Assembly (NCBI GenBank): GCA_033026295.1
Contig: CM065170.1
Span: 32,806,963 to 32,870,962 of the forward strand
Source: Channa striata
Lineage: Eukaryota; Chordata; Actinopteri; Anabantiformes; Channidae
Reading direction: 5' to 3'
Length of the DNA: 64,000 nucleotides
Shown: positions 11,441 to 24,094 of the stretch, piece by piece
Layout: every line of letters begins with the position of its first letter
Numbering within the stretch: position 1 is the first letter of the stretch
Translations under genes and position numbers: made by a program
The notes under the pieces: generated by a model
The model's database searches: none
What the model was told of the DNA's origin: nothing
Seen by the model: only the letters and a program-made list of their open reading frames with translations

Positions 11441-11540
11441 AACATGAATGCATAATAAGCGCCTGCAATTAGCCCGGGCCAGCCATTGGCATATTGTAAT
11501 TAATGTGCTGCCTGTACGTCGAATCAGTCAGAGGAGGCTC
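11440..11540. promoter_or_regulatory. Candidate enhancer-like conserved element
   Basis: Non-repetitive sequence with CAATTAGC (11466-11473), CCATTGGC (inverted CCAAT, near 11483) and TAATTAAT (11497-11504). This is a motif arrangement common in conserved non-coding elements. Composition-based inference only. Confidence 0.3.
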
Positions 11541-13230
11541 AGTCTAATTTGGGTGTGGGATGGGTGGGGGTGTAGATCAGATCCTGGGATAATTGTGGGT
11601 GACTCTCAGTCCCTCTCAGTCGGCAGGGTGGGACACGGCTCAGGTCTCCAGAGAACGTTAAAAACTGTAAATCCTGTGTGCATCATTTGAACATGTGCCC
11701 TGCAGAGCTTGCTGCAAGAACACAGAACAAGAGGAGGAGGAAGGGGGGGCGAGTAAGAGGGGCGAAAAAAAAGTGTTTCACATTCACAGATGATCCTAAT
11801 TTGGTGTGGTTTGGAGTGTAATTTAGATCAAACATAGCCATGTAAATGAGTCAGGGTTTTCATAATTAGGTGGAGGGGTGGAGAGCGGAACGCGAAAAGA
11901 AGGGAAGAGCTCGGACCACATCAGTAGGTGTGGCATCAAGACCGTTCATCCTCTGCCGGGCAATTTTAGCCCCCCCCCCACCCCGATCCCCGTTCATGGG
12001 GTGGAGGGAAAAGAGAGTGCGAAGAGCTGCAGCGAGCGGGCAGCGGGTTAGTTTGGGGAAAAACATACTCCCAGTGGCACACGGCAACAAAATAGGTCAC
12101 TCTGCACCGATTTGGCTTGTCTGTTTCCACTAAGCAACCAACGCAGCTCAGGCTTTGGTACGGAGGGAGGAACTGGCCCTCTGCCAGCTCGGAGCACACA
12201 CACAAATACGAGAGGCCTGTTTCCCCCCAGTGGGGCCTGTTGATTGAGGATTACCACACTGAAATATTACGGCTATTGTGTAGGTGTAATGTTTACATTT
12301 TGGGTGAAACCGCTCACAGTGAGGAGCAGCCGTACAATGAGCGTTCCGATCAGCGGCATTAGCCGGCAGGATCAGCGCGCGCAGACAATGACTAAATGAA
12401 TACATGAATAAATAAACTGGCTACAGACTGACAATCGAATCTGAAAATTATCAGGGAGGTTTCTGCTTCTGTAAGACCACTAGCACGTGTTTAAGGGGGT
12501 ACGGAAGTGACGGATGAGACGTACGAATAACCTAATAACCACTGAAAAAGTGAATAAATAAATCGAAAATGAAACAAAATAAAATCTAAAAAGCATTGTG
12601 CATAATGAAGGGCGTTTCTAAAAAGCCAATGAGTATGTATTCAAGCAAATACATTTATAAATAATTCAATAATCAAATGAATAATAAATTCCAATTCCCA
12701 GATGCTTATCAATGAAATACAGTCAAATAAACAGCTTAATAAGAAAACTAAAAGTGAATATGAAATAATAAAATCGCTTTTTTCTTTCAGTTTTTGTTCT
12801 TTTGTGCAGTGATGCCTATTTGTCTTAATTGTTAAACCGTACACAGTATATGATAGTACAGTGCAGTGGTATTTAACCCGATCACTCAGGTCACTTAAGA
12901 TTAGTTGATGAGTTTACAGCGAGCGGCAGTTGATAGATTGTTAGTCGGAGCTGCCAACATGCAGCAAGTGCAGCTTTCACTCCAGCTGTAACCCCGGAAA
13001 AAAGCCCGAACTTCGGAGCCCCGAAAGCCAAATCATTTGCCGCCTGTTTGTCTGTACTTCAAGATAAGAATCACATTCAGGATTTTCTGCTCTGCAAACG
13101 ATGCCAGGAGTCTAAAAGCATGTTGGTGAAATGCATGTGATGTGCAGTTTGCTAACATCAAGCCACTTTGTCTGTGGGTTTTAAAGTACAAACAGTTTTC
13201 AAACTCTCCTTGCCAAAGTGTAGAAAAGTT
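11540..13230. other. Non-coding stretch with an AATAAAT-rich part
   Basis: No gene is seen. Frames of 74-87 codons at 11866-12405 overlap on both strands and show no protein signature. 12530-12800 is AT-rich with repeated AATAAA/AATAATT words, like an old A-rich simple repeat. C9 at 11971-11979 is a homopolymer run. Confidence 0.5.
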
Positions 13231-13530
13231 TCCGCTTTAACCGTGGTGGTAGCCAGTCAGGGGCCAGCGAGGCCACCTGCACAGAAGGTAAATGCAACAT
13301 GGCAGGATTGTGAACCTCCCCAGGGATGCCGGGATAGCCACATGGCCCGCCAGAACTGCCAGGGTGGCCTCGGTGACACCCAGCTGGGTGCCATGCTGAG
13401 CAACATGCAGCTAAACCCCGGGATTAGCTCACGGTGCCACCTATCTGATGAAAGCAGAGCCAATGGGATTGTCTGTCCTCTCTGCTTTTATGACCGCGCC
13501 TCCGCTCTGTCTCTCCACTGACTCGTGTGC
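13230..13530. other. GC-richer block with a 117-codon chance frame
   Basis: 13168-13521 is open on the plus strand, but the peptide has no recognisable domain and mixes low-complexity and basic segments. It is more GC-rich than its flanks and non-repetitive. A weak CpG-rich or conserved block is possible; nothing supports a gene. Confidence 0.35.
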
Positions 13531-13738
13531 GACTCGCTTTTGTTCCTGGCAGCAGTGGAGAGCACATACATGCTAACACGCTGTACGGCTGGCTCCGGGC
13601 TCACGTTATCGCACAGTGAGACGGGGTCCAAGCAAGACGACATTACCTCACTGCTGACTTCCTTCATGCGGTGTGACTCCTCCTCTCGCAAAAAGGAGGA
13701 TAACCAACATTTAAAACTGACTATGCTGCATTGTACGG

Positions 13739-13822
13739 GACAGCGAGTCCATTAAGTACGTGGACCAAATGATCCTGGCACAGGGCGCCTCCGACACGCG
13801 CACCTTTGGCATCTCTGTGTGA
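13739..13822 (+). other. Candidate short terminal coding exon
   Basis: A short plus-strand frame runs from DSESIKYVDQMILAQG to RTFGISV and a TGA stop at 13820-13822. Codons look coding-like (GTG, GAC, CTG, GCC, ACG, CGC). The nearest upstream acceptor is ACAG at 13740-13743, with a weak pyrimidine tract. The minus strand also has an acceptor (TTCACACAG) here and an ATG-led frame of similar length, so the strand is ambiguous. The product is not recognised. Confidence 0.2.
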
Positions 13823-13829
13823 ACCAGGT

Positions 13830-15130
13830 AGCCATTTTATCCCCGATTATTCATCACTCATCCATCTGCACCGTGAATGTGTTCATTTAATCTACAATTG
13901 ACTAAATCTAAAATATGACCCATCAGCAGTTTGTATAATGTGACAGCCTCTCTTGTTAAACTCACTTCAGATCACAAAGAACATTATTAGGTAGCTGAGG
14001 ACCTTGGTTATTAAAATAGCTTTTGAGTGCACAATCACACATTTGAAAAGTTAAGCTCTTCTCCTTCACCCAGAATGGATGTACGACATTTTGTAATAAA
14101 ACCCTTCAAGACATTTTCTGAAAATGACCTGTCATTCAAACAAATTAGATCTAAATGAAGCTGCTTGAGTCTATCCACCCTGCTCCCACGTCATCTCCGT
14201 GCGAACCAGCCTCTCTGATTCTCTCTAATTAAAATGGACACTTCACTGCTATTTCTGCAGACTGTAAATTAAAGCTGAATCTACTGTATGCAGACAGATT
14301 TCACTGAGTGGATTTATTTTTGGGGGGTTTTGTGTGCAAGTTTTTGTAGCTGGAGGAAATTGGCAAGCATATATAACTCTGCACATTATAAAAAGCAAAC
14401 AAATTCAAGTATGATGAGACGGGGAGTGATATGGAAGTAAAAATAACAATTTGTTGTTAAAAACATGGCTATGAAACAAACTGCATTTTCTCACTCAAAA
14501 AATTCTAAGCCTATTATTGTATTATTTATAAGCTGCTTTGATACAAATAAAAATTAATCATACAAGTTAGGATTACATAAAAGGAAAACCTGGTATGCAC
14601 ACTGAAACAAGAGTTCTATCCTGATAAAGCATAGTCTTGCATCATCAGCGTAGATCATAAATCGGCTGGGACCCTGAAATCTTTCACTGTGTTTAAACTG
14701 TTTGGTTTACAGTGAGCTGTATATCTTGTAGTTCTTGTAGTAGCTCTTTTAGTTTTAATGTTGTAGGTTTGCTTTTTTTTTATGATGTAAAAATGGGATT
14801 TAGTTTGGGAATCATCCTTTAATTGATTAAATCTGGCAGTGCTTTTGCGTTTCCTTTACTTTTTGCTGTGTTCTTTGAATGCATTTTCAAAATCATTCCA
14901 AACCCACGAAATAGTGCAGTCACGGGCCCGATAAGTCACCCGCAGAACCTTTCCGAGCCAAAGTCCTCCGTGTCCCTCTCACCACCCCGCCCCACCTTCC
15001 CTCCCTCCCAGAGCATCCCGAGGCTGGGCACAGAAGGGACAGGTCTGCCAAGCACAACACATGGCTCTAGGTCTGAGGACAACAGAAGTCAAAGTGCCTG
15101 CAGGGTCCTTCAACTTACAAGGCTCTAACC
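13830..15130. other. Non-coding stretch, no gene seen
   Basis: Mostly AT-rich single-copy sequence up to 14880, then a C-rich segment at 14940-15020. No splice-bounded frame stands out. Confidence 0.5.
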
Positions 15131-15131
15131 C

Positions 15132-15175
15132 CCACACACACACACACACACACACACAACAACACACACACACAA
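15132..15175. repeat. (CA)n microsatellite, once interrupted
   Basis: A CA array of about 20 units with a CAA interruption in the middle. Confidence 0.95.
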
Positions 15176-15179
15176 GCAT

Positions 15180-18100
15180 TCCCCTTTCAACACACACCTC
15201 AGGCGGAGGGGGAAAGCACACAGTCGTCCCCCTGGGACAAGTGAGGTGACGGGGACTGTGATTCCTCAGAGCTACGCTCCCCTTTTTTCTCCACCTCTCC
15301 TCTCTCTCCTCTCGTCTTCAGGCTACGTCCTGCACACGTGATACAACAGACAGCCTCATGGTGCATTACCCATACACCTCTCTGTCCCTGTTTGCCTCGC
15401 TTTAAGCCATGTTCCCTGATGTAGCATCAAATCTGGGACACGAACATGGCACTCGTAGACAAGCGAAGGATGGTGATGGAATAGAATATAGCAACGTGCT
15501 CACCGACTGTACAATTCTTTGTTAGCGCTGTTCTCTTAATATCAACATCCGCATACAGTTAATCACCGCATACAGCTGCATCAACATGCTTGTCGATTTT
15601 GTCAAATATTGAATATCTTCTCAAAGTGTCAACAACTTGGTATAAGCCACTTAGGGCAAGAAAAGCCTTTTTGATGCAGTGATGGAGGCATAAAGGAAGA
15701 GATGGTTTAAAAAAAATATGTGGCAACGTGATTTATTGATTTATTTATACCGACACGGATATGCTGCTTTCAGAGATGACTATGTAATGGAGCAACCCGT
15801 CAATTCTGTAGACCAGTAAATGAACCGTAATTCAACATCTGCCCTTGTTCCTTTAGTTCTTTAAAGTTTGGATTACGCTCTGTAGCTTCACCTCACATTA
15901 TAATGTACAGAAAATATAAAAAACAACAGACATTTGCTGAGACTGTTCACATTTTTCTGGGAATGTCAATGCTTTAATGCCCTTTTTGAGAACATTTATA
16001 GGATGTTTGGTCTATTAGCTCTTATGAACAAATGCCGGATGACTGTAGAAATGCTGTTGTTGCTATGGTGATAGTGTTTTTACTGTAGTAATGCGACGTC
16101 GTCGAATGTCAACCGCCCCATCTAGCCGGGCTGAGAGACGAAGCCTTGAGGTTTTTGTGTTTGTTTTAGTCAAGTTTACAGTCCATGTACCGTATAGCTG
16201 TGTGTGTTCACAGTCTTCCTGGCTTCAGCGGTTTGTCGGCCTGTACTTAAAAGCTGTCTGGGAGCTTCCTGGATTGTTTCCCTTATGGCAGTAATGGAAA
16301 GAGTGTGTGGCTGGGGTGTTTGGGGCCCTTAATGAATTTCTAGCTGTCTTTGTGCTCCTTTGGGTGTACGTCAGACGTGGTGGTCCGTTGGGCCACTTTG
16401 CTGCCATGCCGTGCCGTGATGCATCATCGAGGACTCTATAAAGTTAGGGCTTTCACCTGTTTGTCGTAGGCCGACTTTACGATGGAGCTGTGTATTGCTG
16501 CAGTTGATGGTGAGAGGACACCCATGACTGGACTTGGTACATGAGCCTGTGGTCCTCCTGTGTGGTGTGAAGGGCGAATAGCATCTGTTCTGTTTCAATG
16601 CGAATTGTAGGGTGTCGTGGAACTGTGTGTGTGCACTATACGGTGGCAGAATAGTGTTATTGTATAGTTTTGAACGAAGTGTTGCTAAGTGTCTGTGTGT
16701 GCATGCTTGTGTGAGTTGTGTGTAGTGAGCCCCTACTTCAAACAACAGGTCACTACACACAGACGCACAATTTCTCGTGACTCTCTTTCCTGTTGCTTAC
16801 TACCACCATTATTTATGTTACATAAAAATGATCTTCCTGGATTTGCACAACAATCAAAGGTGGAATTAAAGGCAAAATTTAATGTGTTTTTACATAGTAT
16901 GTCAAAAAATCACAAACCCTGAAGCTCTAAAGACCCTTATCAGCTTTTTATGTAATAACAATAACACAATGGAAGTGTTCAGTGTTACAGTGACGTAACA
17001 TAGATGCAGACACACTTCTGATTTGTCCGGGTGGAGCTGCCATAAGCTATCCATGATAGCTGAGCATTGCACTCCATTCCTAATAACTAATAATTTAAAT
17101 ATCCTCACTTAATATAGAAGGTGAAAGTAAAATGTATATTTTTGCTAGAAATGTAATCAAAGCTAGAAGCAAAACAAACAAAACAAAAGTGTAAATATTG
17201 TGTTTTCTACAGAAAATGAATATCAGCCATAATAAATGTATTTGTTTTCTGGTGGTGTATTTGCTTTCGTGAGAATTTCGGATTAATTCAAACTGTTATT
17301 ACGTGGCATTAGCACAAAGGAAGAACAGTCCTAAGGCCAACAGTCTGACTCTATTGTATAAGTTTCACAGTAATATCCATTTGTTTGCTAAAGTAAAACA
17401 GGATATGAGTTCATGTCAGAGCAGGTAAGGATATGGCAGCAAATCCCAGATTGTATTGTATTAAATAAGCAATAATCGACTTCCTTTGTTGCATTTGAAA
17501 TGTGAGCACTATTCTTCTACATTCTGCACAAAAAGGCCAAAGGAAACACGTAAATGTAGTGAAGATTTTTATAAATTTAAGAGAGCTGCCTTCTAACTAG
17601 AGCCTCAAGATTTAGAACAAACATTTTCTCTAGGTTATGAAGATACAGAACTAAGTAAAACCTTCACCTCATAGGTTGTTTTTCTCAATGATAGGGTGTT
17701 TTACCTGCTATTGGAGTGTTTTCATTCTCGCAGAAAACATGCTAATAATTAGATTTTCTGTGTATCACGGAGATGAAAGTGTAGGTAAACTCATTGTTAT
17801 TAATCCCTCGCAAGTATTTCTGACGGTGGCTTTAAAGAGTCTTTAAACGGTCTCGCTCGTGTCTCTGGGGAACTTTAAAGTCACATCAACCGCTGCTTTT
17901 ATGAGCCCTTCTCAGAGCAAAACGAATGACACTGAGCACGCTAAGATCCAATATTCTCAGAGCTGAGTGTACATAAAGACCAATGCTCATCTGCGCCTGC
18001 TTATTTGCTCTTACAAGTATTGGTTTTTGTATTAGATTCCCTGCTCAATATGGGCTTGTTTTGAAGTTCAAATCTCCACTTTTAGAAGAACACAAGCCAG

Positions 18101-18560
18101 AAAAGTTGTAACAAAGCAGAGGGGCTTTATTTTTCCCCCCTTCTCAGATTCACTGAGTTCATTAGCTCCCTCATAATCTGCCGATGTGGTGATAAAAAAT
18201 GTGCACCAACAAAAAGCACAGAGCCTTTTCCTGACATGCCATTAAACTGTGATGCATGACTGTTGCTGGGAGTACTCCGTCTAAGTATTTCCAGTTGAAA
18301 GGTCAACAGGGAGACATGACAGCTCTATGAAATGGGGTACACTTTCTTATTCTCCTCATAGTTAATATCTGTTAGATTGAGAAAGGTGTAGAGATTGGAT
18401 TTGGCTTTGCTCCTTTCGTGGCACACGGATGGGTGGGAAACCCTATGCAGCCACTTTAATTGACATAACCTGTTTATCTGTGATAGTCCTTTAGCTCCCG
18501 TAGCCTCACAATAAAACACCCTGCTCATTTTTCTGCTCCTTTATCTGCAAAAGCAAGTTG
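15180..18560. other. Long non-coding stretch, no gene seen
   Basis: The largest frame (129 codons, minus strand, 16371-16760) overlaps a mildly GT-rich area and has no domain. 17100-17800 is AT-rich. I see no microsatellite longer than a few units and no mobile-element signature. Confidence 0.5.
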
Positions 18561-18730
18561 TTATCGCAACATATAAAGCGTCGGCCGGTATCTTCCATCA
18601 CAACTACTTCTAATGGCTTTTAAAGTAGTTACCTGCAAAGCCTGGACATTTATTACGGTCATTTTCGAGGACTGACACAGCGCAAAGGTCTGCTGCTATC
18701 AGGAGGCAACATCATTATGAATTATTGTTT
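18560..18730. promoter_or_regulatory. Candidate enhancer-like conserved element
   Basis: Non-repetitive sequence with ACATTTATTACGG, ATCATTATGAATTATTG and CTTTTAAAGTAG words typical of homeodomain/POU-bound elements. Inference only. Confidence 0.25.
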
Positions 18731-19365
18731 GCAGCCAAGGTAGAAAATTGTACTTTGTTGCTGTGTTTCCCCCGTAATAAATCAACCAGTCACTTTTCAC
18801 ATCTTGGACTCTCAAAGCTGCTGAGCTTGGGACTTTTTGCCCTCCCTACACAATGTTTACCCATTTCCTTCTCCCTCCCTGCCGACGTGAAAAAGCTTCC
18901 TGTACGTTGTTTGCTGCAACAGCCAGTTTCTTCCATTTTTCAACTGAAGATCTTTGCTCATTCCTGATTATTAGTGCTGGCCTGAGGTGCTACTTTTCAA
19001 ATGTTTATCCTAACTACACATTCCTGCTTCTCAGGAGGGGGGAAAAAATACAAGTGACAGGGAAATAACTAGACAAAGGGGGGCTGTATTTGTCAGTTGC
19101 TATCAGATCGCCGTTAACACAGTTCGCGGACGGTCTGTTAGCTTTGGGAGAATGAGAGGTGAAGCAGCACAACTTTATCCCTGACTACATCTCCTCTAGT
19201 AAAGTAATCCTCTGTGTGGCAGCAGCGAGATAAGGCCCACACACTCGCTCACGGCCTTGGCGAAGCGGAGTCGGGAAGAAGTTGGCCGGCACACAGAGGT
19301 GATCATTGCTCACTAAGAGAAGCTAGAGTCCCAGTTGTACACTGATCTTCTGTCAGAGCCAGGGT
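18730..19365. other. Non-coding stretch, no gene seen
   Basis: Frames of 71-80 codons overlap in different phases without coding signature. A GGGG-containing patch lies at 19035-19085. Confidence 0.45.
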
Positions 19366-19815
19366 CATGGAGGCAGGGAGAGATATGGACCAGAGAAGAA
19401 GAAGAGAAGGACAGGAAAAGGATGATGGGAGAAGGAGAGGATGGATGGTGCACGAGGAAGAGGAAATTGAGAAGTAGAGGAAGGGAGATGAAGGTGACAA
19501 GTAAGATGAAAAACTGGATGAAAGGGGAAAATAAAGGAAGGAGGGCTGAGAAGGGGGGACACGTGGAAAAGAGAAGGAACAAACAAGGGCTGGTCCTAAA
19601 ATAAAAATGATGATGAAAAAACAAAACAAAGGTGGCGAGGGACAAAGTGGAAAAGAGGACGAATTAAAAGTGAACTGAGGAGAAATTTAGGAAACACAGG
19701 TGACGTACAGGATGCGATGAAACGGGAGAGGACAGAGGAGGAAGGAAACAAGCAGAGAAAAAGAAGATGAGGTGCAAGAGAAATGGAGGTGAATAGTGAA
19801 TGAGACAGGAGGTGA
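19365..19815 (+). repeat. Long purine-rich (GA) tract
   Basis: For about 450 bases the plus strand is strongly dominated by A and G, in irregular GAAGGAGAGG, GATGGGAGAAGG and AAGGAGAAA words with few pyrimidines. The several 60-110 codon frames on both strands are by-products (Glu/Lys/Arg-rich or Ser/Pro/Leu-rich). Tracts like this can form triplex DNA. Confidence 0.75.
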
Positions 19816-19989
19816 GGCCTGTTGGTGTCGACGTACTACAAAGAGTGTAATTAACGCTAACAAAAAGCTCCTTCCCTTCACCTACTTCAAACAGGTAGCC
19901 GCGGGTTACTGCGATGTGCTGCGGCGCGCTCGCCCGCCGAGTGGCCGCCCACCGGGCCGAGCTTTACCTGCTACTGCATTCTGATCACT

Positions 19990-20210
19990 CCGCCGCTCTC
20001 CAGCCCGATTAGGACGATTAATATTAATGACCTGGCAGTTTCTCTGTGCTGATCAGAGCTCACGGCTGACTGGTTCCCAGCGTGGTGCCACACCTTGCTG
20101 TAGGTGACTGTCAGATGTGATTATAGGCCGATTAAGGGCTCTGTTTCCCGTCACCGCAGTTGAGCATACTCAGATGAAACGTAGAGGTGCCCATCACTTT
20201 CAAGCTTCTT
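19990..20210. promoter_or_regulatory. Candidate enhancer-like conserved element
   Basis: Contains CCGATTAGGACGATTAATAT and ATTAATGACC near 20007-20031, and GATTATAGGCCGATTAAGGG near 20118-20137. These are repeated bicoid/homeodomain-like GATTA cores in non-repetitive sequence. Function inferred. Confidence 0.3.
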
Positions 20211-21225
20211 TCATAGCGGGAAGCCAGGTACTAGGACAGGCTCTTTATTAACATGACATCTGGTGTCTCCGGTGCGCTCTCAAAGACCAGGAGGGGAGTG
20301 TTGTTGAATTTTTCACCAGGCGAGATTTTCTTTCTCAAAATATGTAGCATTGATTGTCCCATCCAATAAGGACCTAGATAACGGCTGCCACAGGGGTCAT
20401 CGTGTCCTTTTGACGGTCTCTGGTTTGAAATGTGCTCCCGTCTGCAGGAGCATCGGGACGTATTGGCAAACAGCATCCACAGGTTTCTCCACAGTGATTG
20501 ATGACTGAAAGGTAAAAGTATAACCAGCACTGGGAGGGGAGTGTCCAGCCGCCTCTCTTCAAGTCATCTGTAACAAATTGAACGCTGATTCGGCATTCCT
20601 GAACCTCAGACAGTCTAACATGTTGCTGCCGGATGTCCTTTGATTTGTGGTTCCCTCTCTCTGTAGGAAAATCCGAAGTCTTTTGAAGTTTGATGATAAG
20701 TCAGATTGAATAAGACACATTTTTCAAATATGAGTTTGATTTGATTTTTATTTAAAGTGGTAATCCACCAGAGTCATTGCGGTTTCCTTTCTTTTCTCTC
20801 CACTTTGCTTTTGGTCATCAATCTCCTCATTAGCTGGACGCAGGTTGAATTGCTGCTTTGTTGAAGTAATTTCTGATAGACGTGAAGCTAATGTGTGAAA
20901 TAAAATCCCAGATTATTAAGTTAAGGCCCATTTCTGGCCAGCGTTAGCTCGGCTCTGCCTGAGCCGGACAAGTAATTACAGTAGCGATGTCGGGTCGTGT
21001 CGTGCCATCTACCATCAGCAGCACAGCCTCCTTCGAGGGCCAATCAGGTATCAGATTGCTCTGGGAGTAAAGAAAACAAGGCTGAAGAAGAGAGGCGTCC
21101 GACCTCTCTACCAAGCCTCATCTGTCTTCCTCTCGATGGTAGAGGGGGGGGGCCCTGACTGACCCTTGACCCCCGCAGAGAGCTGCAGCATTCATCTTGA
21201 CACGTTAGATAATGTAGTTAACTAC
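20210..21225. other. Non-coding stretch, no gene seen
   Basis: A minus-strand frame of 99 codons (20231-20530) shows no domain. A G-run lies near 21145-21153. Otherwise plain sequence. Confidence 0.45.
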
Positions 21226-21229
21226 TTAC

Positions 21230-21301
21230 TTCGGCTGTCAGAATCAAAGCTGCTGCAGGGAATTGTGGGTCGGTTTGTCTCCAGGTGGACAATCCTTCAT
21301 T
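21230..21301 (-). other. Candidate 72-nt internal exon
   Basis: On the minus strand, a pyrimidine-containing lead (CATCTCTTTGTCATACCACG) and CAG precede a 72-nt frame. It starts NEGLSTWRQTD and ends AAALILTAE, followed by the consensus donor GTAAGTAG. The length is a multiple of three, so the exon would be phase 0-0 and skippable. The peptide is not recognised, and no neighbouring exon joins it. A decoy is possible. Confidence 0.25.
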
Positions 21302-21360
21302 CTGCCGTGGTATGACAAAGAGATGCATCATTATAAAGTGATCTGTAGAGGTCGCTGTGA

Positions 21361-21390
21361 CAAATGGTCCCAAATGGTCCCAAATGGTCT
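21361..21390 (+). repeat. 10-bp unit tandem repeated three times
   Basis: CAAATGGTCC occurs at 21361-21370 and 21371-21380, and as CAAATGGTCT at 21381-21390. Confidence 0.9.
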
Positions 21391-21429
21391 GGGTGCTTTG
21401 GTGTACGAGATGTTTTCTCAAAGGTAGGA

Positions 21430-23115
21430 TGAAACACCTGTCTCACAAACCAGGATGCCCATTATTATCCCTGCATAGAAACTGTACATGTGACAACAAG
21501 CTGTGAAGGCATTTACTGATTTTGTGCTTTTGACAAGCCACTTTTTTATTTGCAGGAAGAATAAACATGTCGACGTAAATAAGCCGATAGCCAACTTCCT
21601 GTTCAGCCACGAAGTAAGCTGGGTGATATTTTTCCTGGATAAACTCTGCTGCAGAGGGATGCTACTGTATGCACAGAGGACTTAATTGATTGTGTGCAGT
21701 TGCAGTGGCTTAGCATCTGGCGCTCATGATAATCCCCCTTCTGTCCTGCATCAGTTGGATGTATTGATGAAGCACTCAGTGCTGTAGTACTGCATTTACT
21801 CGGCACATTAGCCCATTACAGTTATGGGCAGACACGCAAGTAGAGACTCTTTACCTGAAGAGGGATCGTTTGTGTGGAGAGAAGGAGAAAAAACAGGCTC
21901 CCAGTTCGCCCTTGTTGCAGAGCACCGTGTGAGAACACATGCTCACATGGTTACACCTGTCATTTGTCAGGGGTGCGTCTGAAAAATGAGTTGTTGAAAA
22001 CTTGCGAGGAGATCAAAGTTGTTTCTGGGCCTCGAATTGCACAAATGGAAAAAGTAGTTGGTTAGAAATACTTTATTGTGCCAAGGAAGGAAACCTCCAG
22101 AAATTAGCTGTTGGCTCCAGTGATCCGCCTGGAGCTTGGAGGTTTTTTAAGACGCCGTAGATGGTTTTACACTGACGCTGCGGGAAAACACTCCTGTTTT
22201 AAGGTAAGAATGCTCAGTCTGTGACTGTCTGTTTAAGGCTTTTTGCGGTATATTGCCAAGGCTCCATGTTTGATATGCATTTAGGGGTTTTATTTTGGGA
22301 AAAGGTGGCAGCTGATAGAGAAGCAGGCTAATCACGGGGCTGATCAATAATACAGATACAGCAAACAGGAAATCTACGTAGTCCAGCAGGTTATTTGCTT
22401 CAGTTAGACCTCTGTAAATTGCTGAATGCACTGTCTTTGCAAAATATTCTATACCCGTTAAAGTGAATGAAGCTCAGACATGAGGAGAATCCAGTTATAT
22501 CTGCGTCTGCGTGACACCTTTTCACATTCTTACCTTTGTCAATGACAATACATGATTTCTAGGGTTCAGAATTACTCAATGATTAAATAAAAGTTAATTT
22601 TCTCCCTCCAAACACATAGTTTTATGTTAATACCATCATTTTCCCAGAGATTTCTATAAATTGCCTTTTTGATGAATGATTATGTGCACACAGGGGCATC
22701 TTATGTCGAAATGTTGTGGCAGCACGTTGAGTCAGGGGAGCCTTTTCCGTTTGCTGTGTCAATAAACGACCACCTAAAGCCCTTCAGGAATCTGACAAAC
22801 ACTACTTGATCTGTGGTGCGAAGACCATTAGGGCCAGGTATATTGATGGCGCAGCGCCGCTGCAGCTCAGCTCTCCTAGTGTGAGGCAGCATCCATGCCG
22901 AGAGGACACTTGTTCACTGTGTGTTTCCAATCACATGCCGGTCGTGCCGAGATGCCTAATGGCCTCTCGCTCAGCCTGTCGTAAGAAAGGGCCTGGCGAA
23001 GAGCGCATGCGCTCCCAAACAGCCTCCGTCCCATTGGGTGCAGTTCTAGATCTCGGGCAGATGGGATACAGGCATGGGGAAGAGAGAAGAGGGGGAGGAA
23101 TCGAGGGCGAAGGGA
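21430..23115. other. Non-coding stretch, possibly conserved at 22800-23100
   Basis: No gene is seen. 22800-23100 is GC-richer, non-repetitive and spanned by overlapping frames on both strands (135 and 134 codons), neither with a domain. Such frames often appear over slowly evolving non-coding DNA. The rest is ordinary. Confidence 0.4.
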
Positions 23116-23117
23116 TA

Positions 23118-23140
23118 GTGTGTGTGTGTGTGTGTGTGTG
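23118..23140. repeat. (GT)n microsatellite
   Basis: About 11 uninterrupted GT units. Confidence 0.95.
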
Positions 23141-23149
23141 CCGCCTCTG

Positions 23150-24090
23150 CCCATCCGTGCATTCAACACGCCATCCAGAGACCCCCTTTTGCGAACTGCC
23201 CACACTTCATTAGAATGCCAGGATAATGGCCAACAAGCACGCGCCGTGACACCCCATTTCCTGTGCACTGAGCTCTCCAACCACGACAGATGTCGACAGT
23301 GCCGCCGACGCCACTACCAGGGGCCCCTGCACTTCCTGCTCGTTTGGCCAAGTCGCCATCCCACCACCAGCGAAGAAGGGGCAACAGGGGCAGTCGTATA
23401 CAGCGAAGAGGGCACTGTTGCCAATCTGAGGCACTTATGGTGTGGGAGATGTTGTTTATCTTTATTTTTTTCCGCCTTGGGTCTACCAGACAGTTTTCAA
23501 ATCTCTCTTTTGGTGTTAATAGCTGATTTACTACTCATGCGCTTGGGATTACAACACAGCACAAGGCTCATTATGTTTTGTGCCGCCCCTCCAAAATCCA
23601 AATGATGTATCTGTAGACAAAACATAAACAGATGTTTCAGTGGATGTTAGGTGTCCTCACCGGGGGTGTGGGTGAGGAGGAGGGGTGATCATTCGACATG
23701 TGCGTTTGTGAGCATCAGGGACAATGTTGTTTTAAAAGGTGTTATTATGCGTCTGCGTCTGCAGCATGGCGTGTGCACCGGTAATAACGGCGGGGCTGGA
23801 TTTAGAGTGCTGTCACAGACGCATCAGGAGAGGGAGCAGGGGCCGTGGACCGAGGCTAATGGAGGCAAAACAACCTCCAGCTCCTGCCCCTGCTGTCCAA
23901 AAATCAGCTTTTAGAGGGAAAACACAGGCCACCTCTCAGCGCTCACGCAACATGATACGTCAATATGAGAGGCAATTTAATCCCCTCATTTGAATATGCA
24001 TCCTTCAAAAAAAAAAAAACTCCCTCTCTCTCCTCTGCGTTTTTGAACCCCGAACAGATTTCAGGACCATGGGGGGAGGAAATTGTTGTA
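23150..24090. other. GC-richer non-coding stretch
   Basis: A 161-codon plus-strand frame (23120-23605) starts inside the GT array and has no recognisable domain, so it is treated as a chance frame. An A-run lies at 24008-24020. Confidence 0.45.
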
Positions 24091-24094
24091 CATT

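Noticed and set aside
19303..19645. Frames of about 110 codons on the minus strand
   Set aside because: They are Ser/Pro/Leu-rich translations of the purine tract's complement.
23120..23605. 161-codon plus-strand frame
   Set aside because: It begins inside a GT microsatellite and overlaps equally open frames on the other strand.
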